Source: Planctomycetales bacterium (GTDB lineage: Bacteria > Planctomycetota > Planctomycetia > Isosphaerales > Isosphaeraceae). Taken from it: a stretch of 64,000 nt of DNA. Positions within the stretch are counted from its first letter, which is position 1, and each line of letters opens with the position of its first letter. The translations under genes were made by a program, and so were the position numbers. The notes beneath the pieces were generated by a model that saw nothing but the letters and a program-made list of their open reading frames with translations, was not told where the DNA came from and ran no database searches. The stretch is taken from positions 42,643 to 106,642 of the forward strand of contig DAIDKV010000235.1 of the NCBI GenBank assembly GCA_027449865.1, given 5' to 3'. This document shows positions 52,280-62,368 of this stretch, piece after piece.

Positions 52280-54124
52280 TTATCCGAGATCCGATCCGGT
52301 AGTCTCGGCGCGGTTACGCTTGAGGTGGATGAGGAGGGTGGCAATATCCGAGGGGCTGATCCCGCTAATCCGCCCGGCCTGGCCAAGCGACCGGGGACGG
52401 ACTCGCTCGAATTTCTCGAGGGCCTCGGCGCGAAGTTGGGGAATCGATCGATAGTCGAGCCCGGCGGGAATCGACTTCTCCTCCAGGCGGCGGAACCGCT
52501 CGATTTGATCGACCTGCCGGGTGATGTAGCCCTCGTACTTCGCCTCGATCGTGATCTGTTCGATTACGTCGTCGGCAAAGCCGGATTCGGCCAGCTTGGG
52601 GTCGATCGCGACCAGGTCGTTCCAGGAAGTCGGCGGCCTTCGGAGGATCTGGTAAAGTGGATCGCCAACGTGACGCCGATGCTTTAAAACGTCGCGGAGT
52701 TGTCCAATCGCATCGCGACGAGCCTCGAACCTCGCCCATCGATGATCGTCGACAAGCCCAACTCGTCGGCCGAGCTCGGTCAAGCGGAGGTCGGCATTAT
52801 CGTGCCGGAGAGCAAGCCGGTATTCGGCCCTGCTGGTAAACATCCTGTAAGGCTCATCGACCCCCCGAGTAACGAGATCATCAACCAAAACGCCAATATA
52901 AGCAAGAGAGCGATCCAGGATCAACGGGGGCTTGCCCCGGACACCGAGCGCAGCGTTGATTCCGGCAATGAGCCCCTGAGCGGCGGCTTCCTCGTAGCCG
53001 GTCGTCCCGTTAATCTGACCGGCGAGGAAGAGCCCAGGGATGTGCTTGGCCTCCAGGCTCGCCCCGAGCTGGACGGGCGGAGCATAATCGTATTCGACCG
53101 CGTAGCCAAACCGCATGATCTCGGCGTGTTCGAGGCCAGGGATCAGTGCGATGACGGCCTCCTGAACGTCTCGCGGGAGGCTGGTGGAGATTCCGTTGCA
53201 GTAGTATTCGAGCGTGTTCCGCCCCTCGGGTTCGAGGAAGATCTGGTGGTGATCACGGTCGGCAAACCGGACAACCTTATCCTCGATCGACGGACAATAC
53301 CGAGGTCCGGTGCTGGCGATCTGACCCGAATACATGGGAGCCCGATGGAGATTCTCGCGGATGATCGCGTGCGTCTGAGGGTTGGTGTAGGTGATGTGGC
53401 AGTCAAGCTGGGGCTGGTCGATAGTCTCGGTAAGAAACGAGAACGGAACGGGGCGATGGTCGCCAGGCTGGCATTCGACGCGGTCAAAGTCGATGGTCCG
53501 GCCATTGATCCGCGGGGGCGTACCGGTCTTGAATCGCCGGAGCTCAAAGCCGTGATCCAGCAGGCTCTTCGAGAGCCCCGTCGCGGCCACGTCGCCACCC
53601 CGGCCACCGGGCGTCTTCACCTCGCCAGTGTGCATGAGCGCCTGGAGGAACGTCCCAGTGGTGAGGACAACAGCCCCGCCGCGATAATACCCACCCCCCC
53701 GGCATGCCACACCCGCGACACGACCACCTTCGACGACGATCGATTCGACCATCTCCTGACGGAGCGAGAGATTTTCTTGCCGCTCCACGTTTAATTTGGC
53801 GAGAAACTGGTAGGCCTTTTTGTCGCACTGGGCGCGGGGGCTGTGCATGGCTGGCCCCTTGCCGCGGTTGAGCAGGCGGAACTGGATGGCGGTCGCATCG
53901 GTGAGCTGGCCCATCTGGCCGCCGAGAGCGTCGATCTCGCGGACGATCTGGCCCTTTGCGACACCGCCGATGGCGGGGTTGCAACTCATCTGTGCGACGG
54001 AGTCGCAGTTGATGGTCAGGAGGGCGGTCCGCAGACCGATCCGTGCTGAAGCCATGGCCGCTTCGAGCCCGGCATGGCCGGCGCCCACCACAATCACGTC
54101 GAAATCATAACGTCCGCGAGACAT
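52280..54124 (-). CDS. mnmG: tRNA uridine-5-carboxymethylaminomethyl modification enzyme MnmG
   Basis: A 614-residue FAD enzyme that, with MnmE, modifies the wobble uridine of several tRNAs. [21 protein letters not shown] is the FAD site (GxGxxG about 14-19). [22 protein letters not shown] contains the catalytic Cys, and [72 protein letters not shown] and the C-terminal [11 protein letters not shown] are canonical. Length is normal. The open frame extends upstream but the ATG beginning MSRGRYDFD is the family start. It is transcribed away from tpx across 240 bp. Confidence 0.96.
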   Translation of the reverse strand: MSRGRYDFDVIVVGAGHAGLEAAMASARIGLRTALLTINCDSVAQMSCNPAIGGVAKGQIVREIDALGGQMGQLTDATAIQFRLLNRGKGPAMHSPRAQCDKKAYQFLAKLNVERQENLSLRQEMVESIVVEGGRVAGVACRGGGYYRGGAVVLTTGTFLQALMHTGEVKTPGGRGGDVAATGLSKSLLDHGFELRRFKTGTPPRINGRTIDFDRVECQPGDHRPVPFSFLTETIDQPQLDCHITYTNPQTHAIIRENLHRAPMYSGQIASTGPRYCPSIEDKVVRFADRDHHQIFLEPEGRNTLEYYCNGISTSLPRDVQEAVIALIPGLEHAEIMRFGYAVEYDYAPPVQLGASLEAKHIPGLFLAGQINGTTGYEEAAAQGLIAGINAALGVRGKPPLILDRSLAYIGVLVDDLVTRGVDEPYRMFTSRAEYRLALRHDNADLRLTELGRRVGLVDDHRWARFEARRDAIGQLRDVLKHRRHVGDPLYQILRRPPTSWNDLVAIDPKLAESGFADDVIEQITIEAKYEGYITRQVDQIERFRRLEEKSIPAGLDYRSIPQLRAEALEKFERVRPRSLGQAGRISGISPSDIATLLIHLKRNRAETTGSDLG

Positions 54125-54364
54125 CGGTCTTCCTGCGACCATCGAGAGAATTGGACTGGGATCCGCGCCCGGGCCTGATTCCTCCAGTAGATCCAATTCG
54201 TGGCGGGATTTCATCACCACTTGCCGCCCGATCGCGTCGCGATCAAGAACCAGCACTGGTCGGTGGCCCCTAGTCACCGGACGGCGGCCAGTGCTACCCT
54301 GTTCGTCGCACCCGACGGGGCCCTGGCGACCCGACCCAATCCTGAGACACGAGGTGACGCAGAC

Positions 54365-54892
54365 ATGGCCGAATCGCGAAAAGGTGAAGTGACTTTCAAG
54401 GGGAATGCGGTGACCCTCGTCGGGCCGAAGTTGAAAGCGGGCGACAAGGCGCCCGACTTCACCTGCGTCGGCGCCGGCCTGGCCCTGGTCTCCCTGGCAG
54501 ACACGGCCGGCAAGGCCCGGCTCTTCAACATTGTCCCCTCGCTCGACACCCCCGTCTGCAACAAACAGACCAAGCGGTTCGCCGAGGAACTCAAGGCCCT
54601 CGGCGACAAGGTCGCCGCCTACACGGTCAGCACCGACCTGCCATTCGCCCAGGCACGCTTCTGCACCGACGCCAATATCGACAACGTCAAGAATCTCTCC
54701 GACGCCCGCGACAAAAGCTTCGGCGAGCATTACGGCGTCCTGATCGAGGACCTGCCCGTTCCCCTGCTCGCTCGCGCCGTGATCGTCGTCGATCCCGCGG
54801 ACACCATCACCTACGTCGAAATCGTCCCCGAGATCGCCTCCGAGCCCAACTACGAGCCGGCCATTGACGCCCTCAAGAAGGCTTGTTCCTGA
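54365..54892 (+). CDS. tpx: thiol peroxidase (Tpx)
   Basis: A 175-residue atypical 2-Cys peroxiredoxin. The peroxidatic Cys65 lies in [14 protein letters not shown] and the resolving Cys100 in [12 protein letters not shown], the 35-residue spacing typical of Tpx (Cys61/Cys95 in E. coli). Family start [20 protein letters not shown] and C-terminal [17 protein letters not shown] also match. It reduces hydrogen peroxide and alkyl peroxides with thioredoxin. A longer frame from 54200 is not supported. Confidence 0.95.
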   Translation: MAESRKGEVTFKGNAVTLVGPKLKAGDKAPDFTCVGAGLALVSLADTAGKARLFNIVPSLDTPVCNKQTKRFAEELKALGDKVAAYTVSTDLPFAQARFCTDANIDNVKNLSDARDKSFGEHYGVLIEDLPVPLLARAVIVVDPADTITYVEIVPEIASEPNYEPAIDALKKACS

Positions 54893-54898
54893 TTTTTA

Positions 54899-54992
54899 TT
54901 GGTAATTGGTAATTGGTAATTCGTTGGCTTGATGAATCACCGCCTCGGACGAGGAGCGACAGCATCAATCGCCCCAGATTACCAATTACCAA
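54899..54992. repeat. heptamer repeat TTGGTAA and inverted copy between convergent genes
   Basis: Three tandem TTGGTAA units (54899-54920) are answered by the inverted copy ATTACCAATTACCAA (54978-54992), giving a perfect 15 bp stem with 54906-54920. The A/T-rich arms flank a GC-rich 57-base loop. It sits between convergent tpx and the DUF1080 gene and may act as a two-way transcription end. It resembles the short tandem heptamer repeats of some cyanobacteria. Confidence 0.65.
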
Positions 54993-55013
54993 GAACCAAA
55001 AACCATTTTCAAA

Positions 55014-55703
55014 TTACCGAAGCGGCAAAATCCATATATTCCGATACTTGACAGCGTTTCCGTGGTCCTGCAGGAGGAGTGGACCGTCGGAGCCGGGCCG
55101 GGCACTTGTCCCTCCCGGCGTGGGATGAATCTCGGCGTTATCGATGATCTTGATGCCATTCTGGATGACGGTCACGCGGGCCTTCTTGACGACCTTGCCC
55201 TCGGCGTCGACATCTGCCTTGTGGAAGGTCACGTCGTAGGTCTGCCATTCGAGGGGCGGCTTGCAGGCGTTGATCCGCGGGGCGATCTGCTGATAGATCG
55301 CGCCACAGTCGTTGTTCCGCGACTTCAGGCCGAAGGAGTCGAGAACCTGGAGCTCGTGGTTGCCGGTGAGATAGACGCCGCTGTTGCCCCGGCCCTGGCC
55401 GTGTTTGTCGGGCATGTAGGGGACGTTGAATTCCAGGTGCAGCTTGAAGTCGCCGAACTGTCGGGTCGTCTGGATGTCGCCGTGGCCCACCGTGAAGGTC
55501 CCGTCCGCGACGGGCCAGTCGGCCGGGGTCTTGCCGTCTCGCTTGACCCAGCCATCGAGCGACTTGCCGTCAAAGAGGACGACCGCGCCCTCGGGTGGCT
55601 GGCTGCCAAGGGTTTTGTCGTTCGGCTTCTCTGGATCGTCAGCACCGACCATCGGAAGGATCACGAGGGCGGTCCAAAGAATGCGTGCGGAGGGAAGCTT
55701 CAT
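55014..55703 (-). CDS. secreted DUF1080 (3-keto-disaccharide hydrolase-type) protein
   Basis: A 229-residue exported protein with a signal peptide (ILWTALVILPMVGA) and a single DUF1080 domain. Landmarks are VVLFDGKSLDGWVKRDGK, WPVADGTFTVGHGDIQTTRQFGDFKLHLEF, GNSGVYLTGNHELQVLDSFG, PPLEWQTYDVTFHKA, and GPLLLQDHGNAVKYRNIWILPL. This family is very expanded in planctomycetes and some members hydrolyse 3-keto-glycosides. The gene is convergent with tpx and has a repeat-containing gap of about 120 bp downstream. Confidence 0.88.
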   Translation of the reverse strand: MKLPSARILWTALVILPMVGADDPEKPNDKTLGSQPPEGAVVLFDGKSLDGWVKRDGKTPADWPVADGTFTVGHGDIQTTRQFGDFKLHLEFNVPYMPDKHGQGRGNSGVYLTGNHELQVLDSFGLKSRNNDCGAIYQQIAPRINACKPPLEWQTYDVTFHKADVDAEGKVVKKARVTVIQNGIKIIDNAEIHPTPGGTSARPGSDGPLLLQDHGNAVKYRNIWILPLR

Positions 55704-55823
55704 CGGTGGGTCTCCTGAGGATGGCCCGGATCATCGATCGGGCCGCGCGGCCGATCGCGGGATGCGCCCAGTCTAACGGTGAGGCACGGCGTCGCAAGCC
55801 AGCGCCGGGAAGGATCACATCGC

Positions 55824-56399
55824 ATGAGCCACTTCGAGGACATCGACGAGCCTCCGCCGGAGGTGGAGGATTCGCCGCGGGTCGACCCGATCGAGGCCAT
55901 GGGCGATCGCCTCTCGCGACGGCTTGATGCGATCCAGTCGCTCCTCGAGCGTGACGCCCGCGCCGAGGCGAACCGAGAGCGGATCGTCGACCGACTCCAT
56001 GCCGAGCTTCAGGAGTACAAGGACGATCTGCTCCTGAGAGTACAGCGGCCCATCTTTGCCGATCTCATCCAGCTTCACGACGACATCGGCAAGATGATCG
56101 AGGCGAGACCCGACGTCGAGGCCAGCGACGACCGCTCCGCCGCCATTCGAGGGATCCTTGATTCGATTCGAGTGGCGATTGAGGACATTCTCTATCGCCA
56201 GGGAGTGGAGCCCTTCGAGTCGGAAGGCCAGACCTTTGACCCTCGCCGACAGCGCGCCGTCTCAACCGTGTCGACGGACGACCCGGAGAAACACCGGACA
56301 ATCGCCGCACGTCTGCGCCGGGGTTTTGCCGCCGGAGAGAAGCTCATCCGCCCCGAGTTGGTCTCCGTTCACACCCACCGCCCACCACCGGATCGATGA
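55824..56399 (+). CDS. grpE: GrpE-type nucleotide exchange factor
   Basis: A 191-residue GrpE-like protein. A long N-terminal helix (AIQSLLERDARAEANRERIVDRLHAELQEYKDDLLLRVQRPIFADLIQLHDDIGKM, about 35-95) is followed by a helical middle. The C-terminal beta segment RRGFAAGEKLIRPELVSVHTH corresponds to the GY-x-x-x-x-x-LRPAxVxV ending of GrpE. It would promote ADP release from DnaK. No dnaK or dnaJ is adjacent; the nearest chaperone-like genes are in the gas-vesicle locus 37 kb away. AAGGA precedes the ATG. Sequence is divergent from canonical GrpE, so this could be a paralogue. Confidence 0.72.
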   Translation: MSHFEDIDEPPPEVEDSPRVDPIEAMGDRLSRRLDAIQSLLERDARAEANRERIVDRLHAELQEYKDDLLLRVQRPIFADLIQLHDDIGKMIEARPDVEASDDRSAAIRGILDSIRVAIEDILYRQGVEPFESEGQTFDPRRQRAVSTVSTDDPEKHRTIAARLRRGFAAGEKLIRPELVSVHTHRPPPDR

Positions 56400-56531
56400 A
56401 CCGGGGCTTCCCCGACTGGGATGGGGATCGCTCGTGGATCGGAGCGGATTGTCGGCTGGAGCCGGCTCTTGCCTGAAGACCGGGATGGCCTCCGATGGTG
56501 GGGCAGGAGTCGAATCCCGCGGGCTCATCGA

Positions 56532-58865
56532 TCAAGGGACCGCATTCCGAGGCGCCGGATCGATCCGGTAGACCTGATCCGCAAGCTTCACCAGGATCGG
56601 CTCGTCCTGGCTCAGGTAGATATTTTCCTCGGCTTCCTGCATCCGGGCCAGGCGGAAGTAGGCGTCGGTGAATTGGACGATTTTCCGGGCTTTCGCTTCC
56701 TCCTCGGCGGTGATGATCGAATCAACCCAACGTCCGCCCTTGAAGAAGAACGTCTTCGCGCCGATCTGTTTGACCCGCTCACGGGGCTTCGCGACCGATC
56801 CCTGCTCCTGGCTCGCGTTCGCCATCGGAGCCGAGGCGTTCGCCTGGACTGGTACGGTCGCCGCCGCCCCGCCCAATCCGGACTGCCCTACTCCAATGCT
56901 CTTCCTGGCCATACTGGCGCCCATGCCGCCCATCATCTGGCGCTGCGTCGGGAACGAGCCGCTCATGCTTTGACCCATCCCGGGCCGATCAGCCTGCATA
57001 TAGGCTTGCTTGTCCCGACGCTGCACCACCCCCATTCGGCCACTCTCCTGGCGGAGCGACTCAAGGGCCATCCGGGTCCGCGCCTGGTTCTGGAGGCCGG
57101 CGTGGAGCGGGACGTTCTCATCGGCTAGGAAAGCGGTATAAGGCGTCAGCAACCCGTAATGCCGGCTCAGGTTCACCAGCTCGTCGATCAGCTCGCGGTT
57201 CGGGCCGTTCAGGTCGATCTGGTCAATGAGGTCGCCGACTCGCCGGACAGCCCACAATCGCTCCACATAATCGTGGGTTGACCCTCGCGACGATCCGGCC
57301 AACTCGGCGGGGAACTCGAACGTCCTGCGCTCCTCGGCGACGCGTCCTGAGATCCGTATGGTCGTCCGCCCGGCCTGTCGATACCGGCCGGCCACGACAA
57401 GCTGACCGCCTTCAAACAGGTCAGGTAGGTCGCGGGGATAGGTCCGGTTGATGTCCACGCCCGAGAGTTCTAGCCGGATCTCGGTGAGGACGGGGCTGGT
57501 CATCTTCCCGTAGAACCGCCCGACGTGCGCCTCGATATCCTCGTCGGGCCGAACATACTCGCTGGTCCCGGCATTCCCGCCGCTGAGCCGGTCGAGCAGC
57601 CGGGCGTTCACGTCGTACCCAACGCCGAAGCAAAAGACCCGTGCACGATGTTCGTTCGCCTTCCTGCAACGCTCGGCGATCCGCCGTTCGTCGGTCTCGC
57701 CGGCGGTTGGCAGTCCGTCGGTGAGGAAAAGAACATAGCTCGGCCGAGACCGGTCACGGATCATTCCCAGTGCCGACGAAAGTGCCGCGTCAATGTTCGT
57801 ACTGCCGCCTTCGCGGATGTTGTCGATGAACCGCGCAGCCTCTTCGCGAATGCGGGCGTCATAACGTTGCAGCTCGGGCTTGAACGGCTCGGCCCGATCG
57901 TCGTACGCGATGATGTTGAAAAGGTCATCCTCGCGCAAGTTGTCCAGGACCGACTTCAGAGTCCGCCGTGCCTGCTCGATCTTTTTGCCAGCCATGGATC
58001 CCGATCGATCGATCACGAAGAGGACGGTCTTGGGCATCGGCCTGACTCCGGCGGCGCGCACCTCAGGGCTGGCGAGTAGCAGAAAATAGCCGTCGTCCGA
58101 GTCACTCGGCCGATCGCTCAGCAGCGAGGCCGAGAACGATCCCTCGGCGAAGGTGATGACCATCCGGAAATCGCGGTCGGGGATCACATCCCTGCGCTCG
58201 AGGCGCACGTCAACCTCGTGATCCCCGTGTCGCCGAATTTCGGCGTCGTCAGTCGGGCAATAAACCGACTTGATCGACTCCTTGCCACGGATGTTCAGAT
58301 CAATCGAGAGCCGCTGGATCGGCTTCGCGGTGAATTTCTGGGTACTCATCGGATAGCTGAACTCGACGACGTCGCGCTCACGCCTGCAAAGTTGCGTGTA
58401 TCGCATCGTCACCTTCCGATTGGCGCCCGGCGGGATTGGGAAGACGCTGGTCCGGTAGATTCCACGGCCCATGTATTCGAGCAGGGCCGGGTCGCGTTTC
58501 CGCCGGACGATTTCCTCATAAATTCGACGCGCCTCGTCCTTCGGCAGCAACCGCCCGGGCAGTTCTCGACCGTCGACCATCAGAACGAAATCCTGAACGG
58601 CTCCTTCCTCGGGCATGGGGAACAGGAATTCCGCCTCGATCTGGACCGAACCGGGGTTGTGAAAGGTCTGCGAGACCTGCACCTCGGCCACCTGGTCACG
58701 CAGCTTCCCAATGAGGCTGACCTCTCGAATCTCGTAAGCTCGGGCGATCGGGACCATCGCCCGCTGATCAACAATCAGCCCCTGCCCTCGAACCTCCGCC
58801 ATCCCCCCAAACATGGCGACGACCGCCACGACACAACGGACCCCTCGCGCGGGTGTCGGATTCAT
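56532..58865 (-). CDS. exported VIT/von Willebrand factor A domain protein
   Basis: A 777-residue protein with a signal peptide (VVAVVAMFGGMAEVRGQG). A VIT domain follows at about 30-160 (YEIREVSLIGKLRDQVAEVQVSQTFHNPG, FLFPMPEEGAVQDFVLMVDGRELPGRLLPKDEARRIYEEI, IYRTSVFPIPPGANRKV). The vWA domain has the MIDAS motif DRSGSMAG (about 285-292) and FLTDGLPTAGETDER. Residues 620-690 are Met/Gly/Gln-rich low-complexity (GMGQSMSGSFPTQRQMMGGMG). The layout matches inter-alpha-trypsin-inhibitor heavy-chain-like bacterial proteins, probably metal-dependent adhesins or scaffolds of the envelope. It is convergent with the grpE gene. Confidence 0.85.
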   Translation of the reverse strand: MNPTPARGVRCVVAVVAMFGGMAEVRGQGLIVDQRAMVPIARAYEIREVSLIGKLRDQVAEVQVSQTFHNPGSVQIEAEFLFPMPEEGAVQDFVLMVDGRELPGRLLPKDEARRIYEEIVRRKRDPALLEYMGRGIYRTSVFPIPPGANRKVTMRYTQLCRRERDVVEFSYPMSTQKFTAKPIQRLSIDLNIRGKESIKSVYCPTDDAEIRRHGDHEVDVRLERRDVIPDRDFRMVITFAEGSFSASLLSDRPSDSDDGYFLLLASPEVRAAGVRPMPKTVLFVIDRSGSMAGKKIEQARRTLKSVLDNLREDDLFNIIAYDDRAEPFKPELQRYDARIREEAARFIDNIREGGSTNIDAALSSALGMIRDRSRPSYVLFLTDGLPTAGETDERRIAERCRKANEHRARVFCFGVGYDVNARLLDRLSGGNAGTSEYVRPDEDIEAHVGRFYGKMTSPVLTEIRLELSGVDINRTYPRDLPDLFEGGQLVVAGRYRQAGRTTIRISGRVAEERRTFEFPAELAGSSRGSTHDYVERLWAVRRVGDLIDQIDLNGPNRELIDELVNLSRHYGLLTPYTAFLADENVPLHAGLQNQARTRMALESLRQESGRMGVVQRRDKQAYMQADRPGMGQSMSGSFPTQRQMMGGMGASMARKSIGVGQSGLGGAAATVPVQANASAPMANASQEQGSVAKPRERVKQIGAKTFFFKGGRWVDSIITAEEEAKARKIVQFTDAYFRLARMQEAEENIYLSQDEPILVKLADQVYRIDPAPRNAVP

Positions 58866-59079
58866 GTGACGTTACCTCCCCTGGCGCTTCGGTCGATCGA
58901 CCCTCATCCCAGCGGGACCATCCCGCCGTCTCCAGGTTTAGACGCACAAGCCGGACTTTTATTAGCCGCAATTGCGAATGGATGTCCCTCAAAACCTCCC
59001 TGTTCTCCCTGGATCCTCCTGGCTACCTCGTGAAGATGGCGTCGTTTCTGGAAGGTGGAGGGAGAGGCCGCCTCAGCAA

Positions 59080-60084
59080 TCACTCATCCTCGGAATGGCG
59101 AGCCGCCTCAGCCAGGGCGCGGACTTCTCGAATCCGAGTGAGGTAGACGACCAGTCCGACGAGCGCTCCACCGTACATCAGGACGCGGATGCCGAGCATC
59201 GCAAGCATCCCGCTTGGATGATTAACCATCTTTCCCAGAACATCGGCGACTGACTCGCTGAGTCCGAGGGCTCCGAACGGGAGCGGGACGGCGATCGTGA
59301 AAAGAGTGAGCGGGGCGAGCAGGAAGTGCTGCGTGAGCGTCGTCGGCATTGAAGGGAAGAGCATCTTCCCAACGAGGTAGAAAGCCAGAACATTGAGCGT
59401 GTGGTTGCCAGCCGCCATCAACCAGCCGAGGCCAACCACATCGAGCCGTCGGCGATAGGTCGATGACATCTCCTTGAGTTCATCGACAATCAGGGAAAGT
59501 TTCCCGTGACCACGACCGAGTCCCGGGAAGATCCGGGTGAAGACCTGGCTGAAGATGGCCACCAGTAGGAGTAGCGTGGAAAAATTGATGATCCAGGCGG
59601 CGACGATTAGCTTGCGGATCTCAGGCGAGGCTGCCGACCAGATGAACGCTCCGGCGACGCTCGCCAGCAAGAACAGTCCGAGCAGGCCCAGAATGCGGTC
59701 GATCACCATCGATGCGATCGCCTGGGTCCGCTTGACGTGCATCCGCGAGAGATAGGCCGCCTTGATGAGGTCGCCACCAACGGCCCCAGGGATGAGCAGG
59801 TTGAACAGGTTGCCGATGAAGCCAAGCAAAATCGCCGCGCGGAGGGTGAACCGGGGGTCCACCACCTTCACGAGGAAGTACCAGCGGACGAACGTCGAGA
59901 CGACGCCGATCATGTAGATCAGCCCCGCGATCGCAAAGAGATTCCAATCAAGCGGACGATCGTAGACCTTGTGGATCTCGTCGGCGTTCTTGGAGAGTAC
60001 CCAGGCCAGCAAACCACAGGCGACCAGAGCCAGACCCGCGTGAATCAGACCGCCAAGTTTCTTCGTGCGCGCGATTGTCTCCAC
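59080..60084 (-). CDS. UPF0104/lysylphosphatidylglycerol synthase-like flippase-type membrane protein
   Basis: A protein of about 334 residues with seven to eight hydrophobic segments (IHAGLALVACGLLAWVL, LFAIAGLIYMIGVVSTFVRWYFL, AAILLGFIGNLFNLLIPGAVGGDLIKA, ILGLLGLFLLASVAGAFIW, IINFSTLLLLVAIFSQVF). RWYFLVKV, LLIPGAVGGDLIKAAYLSR and the PLPFGALGLSESV loop place it in UPF0104, the transmembrane part of MprF. Without a catalytic domain it may be a lipid transporter (inference). GTG at 60084 has AAGGA upstream; the longer frame to 60132/60135 lacks a ribosome-binding site. It follows hisB by about 110 bp. Confidence 0.85.
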   Translation of the reverse strand: METIARTKKLGGLIHAGLALVACGLLAWVLSKNADEIHKVYDRPLDWNLFAIAGLIYMIGVVSTFVRWYFLVKVVDPRFTLRAAILLGFIGNLFNLLIPGAVGGDLIKAAYLSRMHVKRTQAIASMVIDRILGLLGLFLLASVAGAFIWSAASPEIRKLIVAAWIINFSTLLLLVAIFSQVFTRIFPGLGRGHGKLSLIVDELKEMSSTYRRRLDVVGLGWLMAAGNHTLNVLAFYLVGKMLFPSMPTTLTQHFLLAPLTLFTIAVPLPFGALGLSESVADVLGKMVNHPSGMLAMLGIRVLMYGGALVGLVVYLTRIREVRALAEAARHSEDE

Positions 60085-60194
60085 GTTGATGATCGTCCTT
60101 TTTCCCGTGTTCGAGTGAAAGTGGCCCGTCATCACCGAAGAGAAAAGATACCTGACTCAAGGGACTACGGAAAATTGCCGGCGAAATCCTCGAA

Positions 60195-60782
60195 TCAAAG
60201 CGTCCCCTTGGTCGACGGAACGCCGGTACTACGCGGGTCAGGTTCGACCGCTTCACGCAGGGCGCGAGCGGCTGCCTTGAAAATGGCTTCAATAATGTGG
60301 TGAGTGTTCCGGCCGCGATGGAGCAGGACGTGCAGGTTCATTCGGGCCTGGGACGCGACGGCCTGCCAGAAGTCGGCCGCCAGTTCGCTGTCGAAGTCGC
60401 CCACGCGGGGGGTTGGCATCGTGACCTCCCACGACCAGTACGGCCGACCTCCCAGATCGAGCGCAACGGTGACAAGCGTTTCATCCATCGGCAGGATCGA
60501 ATGGCCATATCGACGGATCCCTGCCCGATTCCCAAGCGCCTCGTCGATTGCCTGGCCGAGGCAGATGCCGATGTCCTCGGTCGTGTGGTGGCCGTCCACG
60601 TGTAGATCGCCCTGGCACTCAACGGTCAAATCGATCAGTGAATGGCGGGCCAGAAGATGGACCATGTGGTCGAGGAAGCCGATGCCGGTAGCGACCTCGG
60701 CCCGGCCCTCGCCGTCAAGGTCGATCGCCAGGCGGATCTCGGTTTCACGGGTTTTTCGGGCGATCTCAGCTCGTCGGCTCAT
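60195..60782 (-). CDS. hisB: imidazoleglycerol-phosphate dehydratase
   Basis: A 195-residue HisB of the monofunctional type, lacking the N-terminal phosphatase fused in enterobacteria. Metal-binding segments are [38 protein letters not shown], and the C-terminal [36 protein letters not shown] and the [10 protein letters not shown] loop are family-typical. It removes water from imidazole glycerol phosphate in step 6 of histidine synthesis (product imidazole acetol phosphate). It is 15 bp downstream of hisC and is the last gene of the hisD-GNAT-hisC-hisB operon. Confidence 0.95.
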   Translation of the reverse strand: MSRRAEIARKTRETEIRLAIDLDGEGRAEVATGIGFLDHMVHLLARHSLIDLTVECQGDLHVDGHHTTEDIGICLGQAIDEALGNRAGIRRYGHSILPMDETLVTVALDLGGRPYWSWEVTMPTPRVGDFDSELAADFWQAVASQARMNLHVLLHRGRNTHHIIEAIFKAAARALREAVEPDPRSTGVPSTKGTL

Positions 60783-60797
60783 GGGTCGTTGATCCGT

Positions 60798-61847
60798 TCA
60801 GATGATCTCTCGAAGGGTGTCGAGGAATCGGTCGATTTCCTCGTCCGTGCCGACGCTCACGCGCAGACCCTCGGGGTATCCCGGATAGCTCATCAGTCGG
60901 ACAAGAATCCGGCGATCCTTGAGCCTCGCGAAAACTTCCCGCGCGGTTGGGCCGGCAGTCGCCCAGACGAAATTGGAGTGACTTTCCGGGACCGTGTAGC
61001 CGAGTTCCCGGAGGGCCTCGGTGAGTCGAGTTCGCGTCGCGATGACCTTCGATCGCGTCCGGGCGAGGTAAGGCTGGTCTCCGAGCGCCGCGACCCCAGC
61101 CGCCTGGCTTAGAGTGTCGCAGTTGTACGAGTCCTTCACCTTTACCAGTTGGTCGATGATCTCCGACGAGGCCGTCAGATAGCCCAGTCGGATGCCCGCC
61201 AGGCTGTATCCCTTGCTGAACGTCCGAGAGACCATCAGGTTCGGATGATCCCTCAAAAGCGGGATGCTATGGCATCCTGGATCGGCAAAATCGCCGTAAG
61301 CTTCATCGACAAGGACGGGACAATCAACCGATCGCAGGATCTCGACGATCCGGTCACGAGTCATCGCGGTGCCGGAGGGGCTGTCTGGGTTGGCGATGTA
61401 GACGAGCCTCAGTCCGGGAACCTTCAGCGCGGAGAGGTCGATGGTCCAGTCGGCCGAGTAGGGGATAACGACGTCACGCCCGTCCTGAAGCTGAATGAGA
61501 GTCTTGTAGAGGAGGTAGCTGGGGGTAGCGTAGGCGGCGGGATCGCCGGGACCAACGAAGGCCCGGGTGATGATCGTGAGGATGTCGTCGGAGCCGTTGC
61601 CGGCGAGGATCATCGAGGGATCAACACCGTGGAGGCTGGCGGCGGCCTCTCGGAAGGTAGACGCTATCGGGTCGGGATAGAGGCGAAGACGGTCGGTCAC
61701 GGCCTCAACGATCGCCGAGAGAACCTTCGGCGAGGGAGGGTACGGGTTCTCGTTGGTGTTGAGCTTGATAAAGCCGCCGCCGCGGGGCTGTTCGCCGGGG
61801 ACGTAGCCGGCCATGCTCGCGACGTTCGGGCGGAAGAGGCGGGTCAT
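60798..61847 (-). CDS. hisC: histidinol-phosphate aminotransferase
   Basis: A 349-residue PLP-dependent fold-I aminotransferase. FIKLNTNENPYPPSPKV is the family N-terminal motif. ILAGNGSDDIL, VYIANPDSPSGTAM, DEAYGDFADPG, and the PLP-Lys in RTFSKGYSLAGIRLGYL (near 212) are intact, as is the C-terminal GLRVSVGTDEEIDRFLDTL. It interconverts imidazole acetol phosphate and histidinol phosphate. The ATG overlaps the upstream GNAT gene's stop as ATGA, indicating coupling. Confidence 0.95.
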   Translation of the reverse strand: MTRLFRPNVASMAGYVPGEQPRGGGFIKLNTNENPYPPSPKVLSAIVEAVTDRLRLYPDPIASTFREAAASLHGVDPSMILAGNGSDDILTIITRAFVGPGDPAAYATPSYLLYKTLIQLQDGRDVVIPYSADWTIDLSALKVPGLRLVYIANPDSPSGTAMTRDRIVEILRSVDCPVLVDEAYGDFADPGCHSIPLLRDHPNLMVSRTFSKGYSLAGIRLGYLTASSEIIDQLVKVKDSYNCDTLSQAAGVAALGDQPYLARTRSKVIATRTRLTEALRELGYTVPESHSNFVWATAGPTAREVFARLKDRRILVRLMSYPGYPEGLRVSVGTDEEIDRFLDTLREII

Positions 61848-62368
61848 GGGCGGGCCTCGGGCTCCAACGATCCGGCCTCGGCCAGGAGCCGCAAGGGCTC
61901 GCCGGTGAGGCGGTAGACGGTCCACTCGCCGACCGGTCGGGCGCCCATCGCCTCGTAGAAGCCGATCGCCGGGGTGTTCCAGTTGAGGACCGACCATTCA
62001 AGTCGGCCGCAGCCACGGTCGATCGCGAGCTGAGCAAGCATCGCCAGCATGGCCTTGCCGATCCCACGTCCTCGGTACGGCGGGCGAACGTAAATGTCTT
62101 CCAGGTAGAGCCCGGCGCGCCCTAGAAACGTTGAGAAGGTCGTAAACCAGAGGGCGAAGCCAACCGGGTGAGCGTTCACCTCGACGATGGCGGCCTCAGC
62201 CGAGGGACGCTCGCCGAAGAGATGACGGCGAAAGTCGTCGGCGGTTGCCTTTGCCTGGTCGGCCAGTCTCTCGTAGTCGGCGAGTTCATGGACCAGCTCG
62301 GCGATGAGCGAGCAGTCGTCGGGCGTGACCGGACGGATAGTACAGGTCTCGGAATCTTCGGCGCTCAT
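61844..62368 (-). CDS. GNAT-family N-acetyltransferase inside the his operon
   Basis: A 174-residue acetyltransferase. IRPVTPDDCSLIAELVHELADYERL opens the fold. LYLEDIYVRPPYRGRGIGKAMLAMLAQLAIDRGCGRLEWSVLNWN carries the acetyl-CoA motif (RGRGIGKAM) and AIGFYEAMGARPVGEW the C-terminal helix. The closest named group is the spermidine/diamine acetyltransferase type (SSAT-like), but the acceptor is not certain. It overlaps hisD by four bases and hisC by four bases, so it is fully embedded in the histidine operon, which is unusual. Confidence 0.85.
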   Translation of the reverse strand: MSAEDSETCTIRPVTPDDCSLIAELVHELADYERLADQAKATADDFRRHLFGERPSAEAAIVEVNAHPVGFALWFTTFSTFLGRAGLYLEDIYVRPPYRGRGIGKAMLAMLAQLAIDRGCGRLEWSVLNWNTPAIGFYEAMGARPVGEWTVYRLTGEPLRLLAEAGSLEPEARP

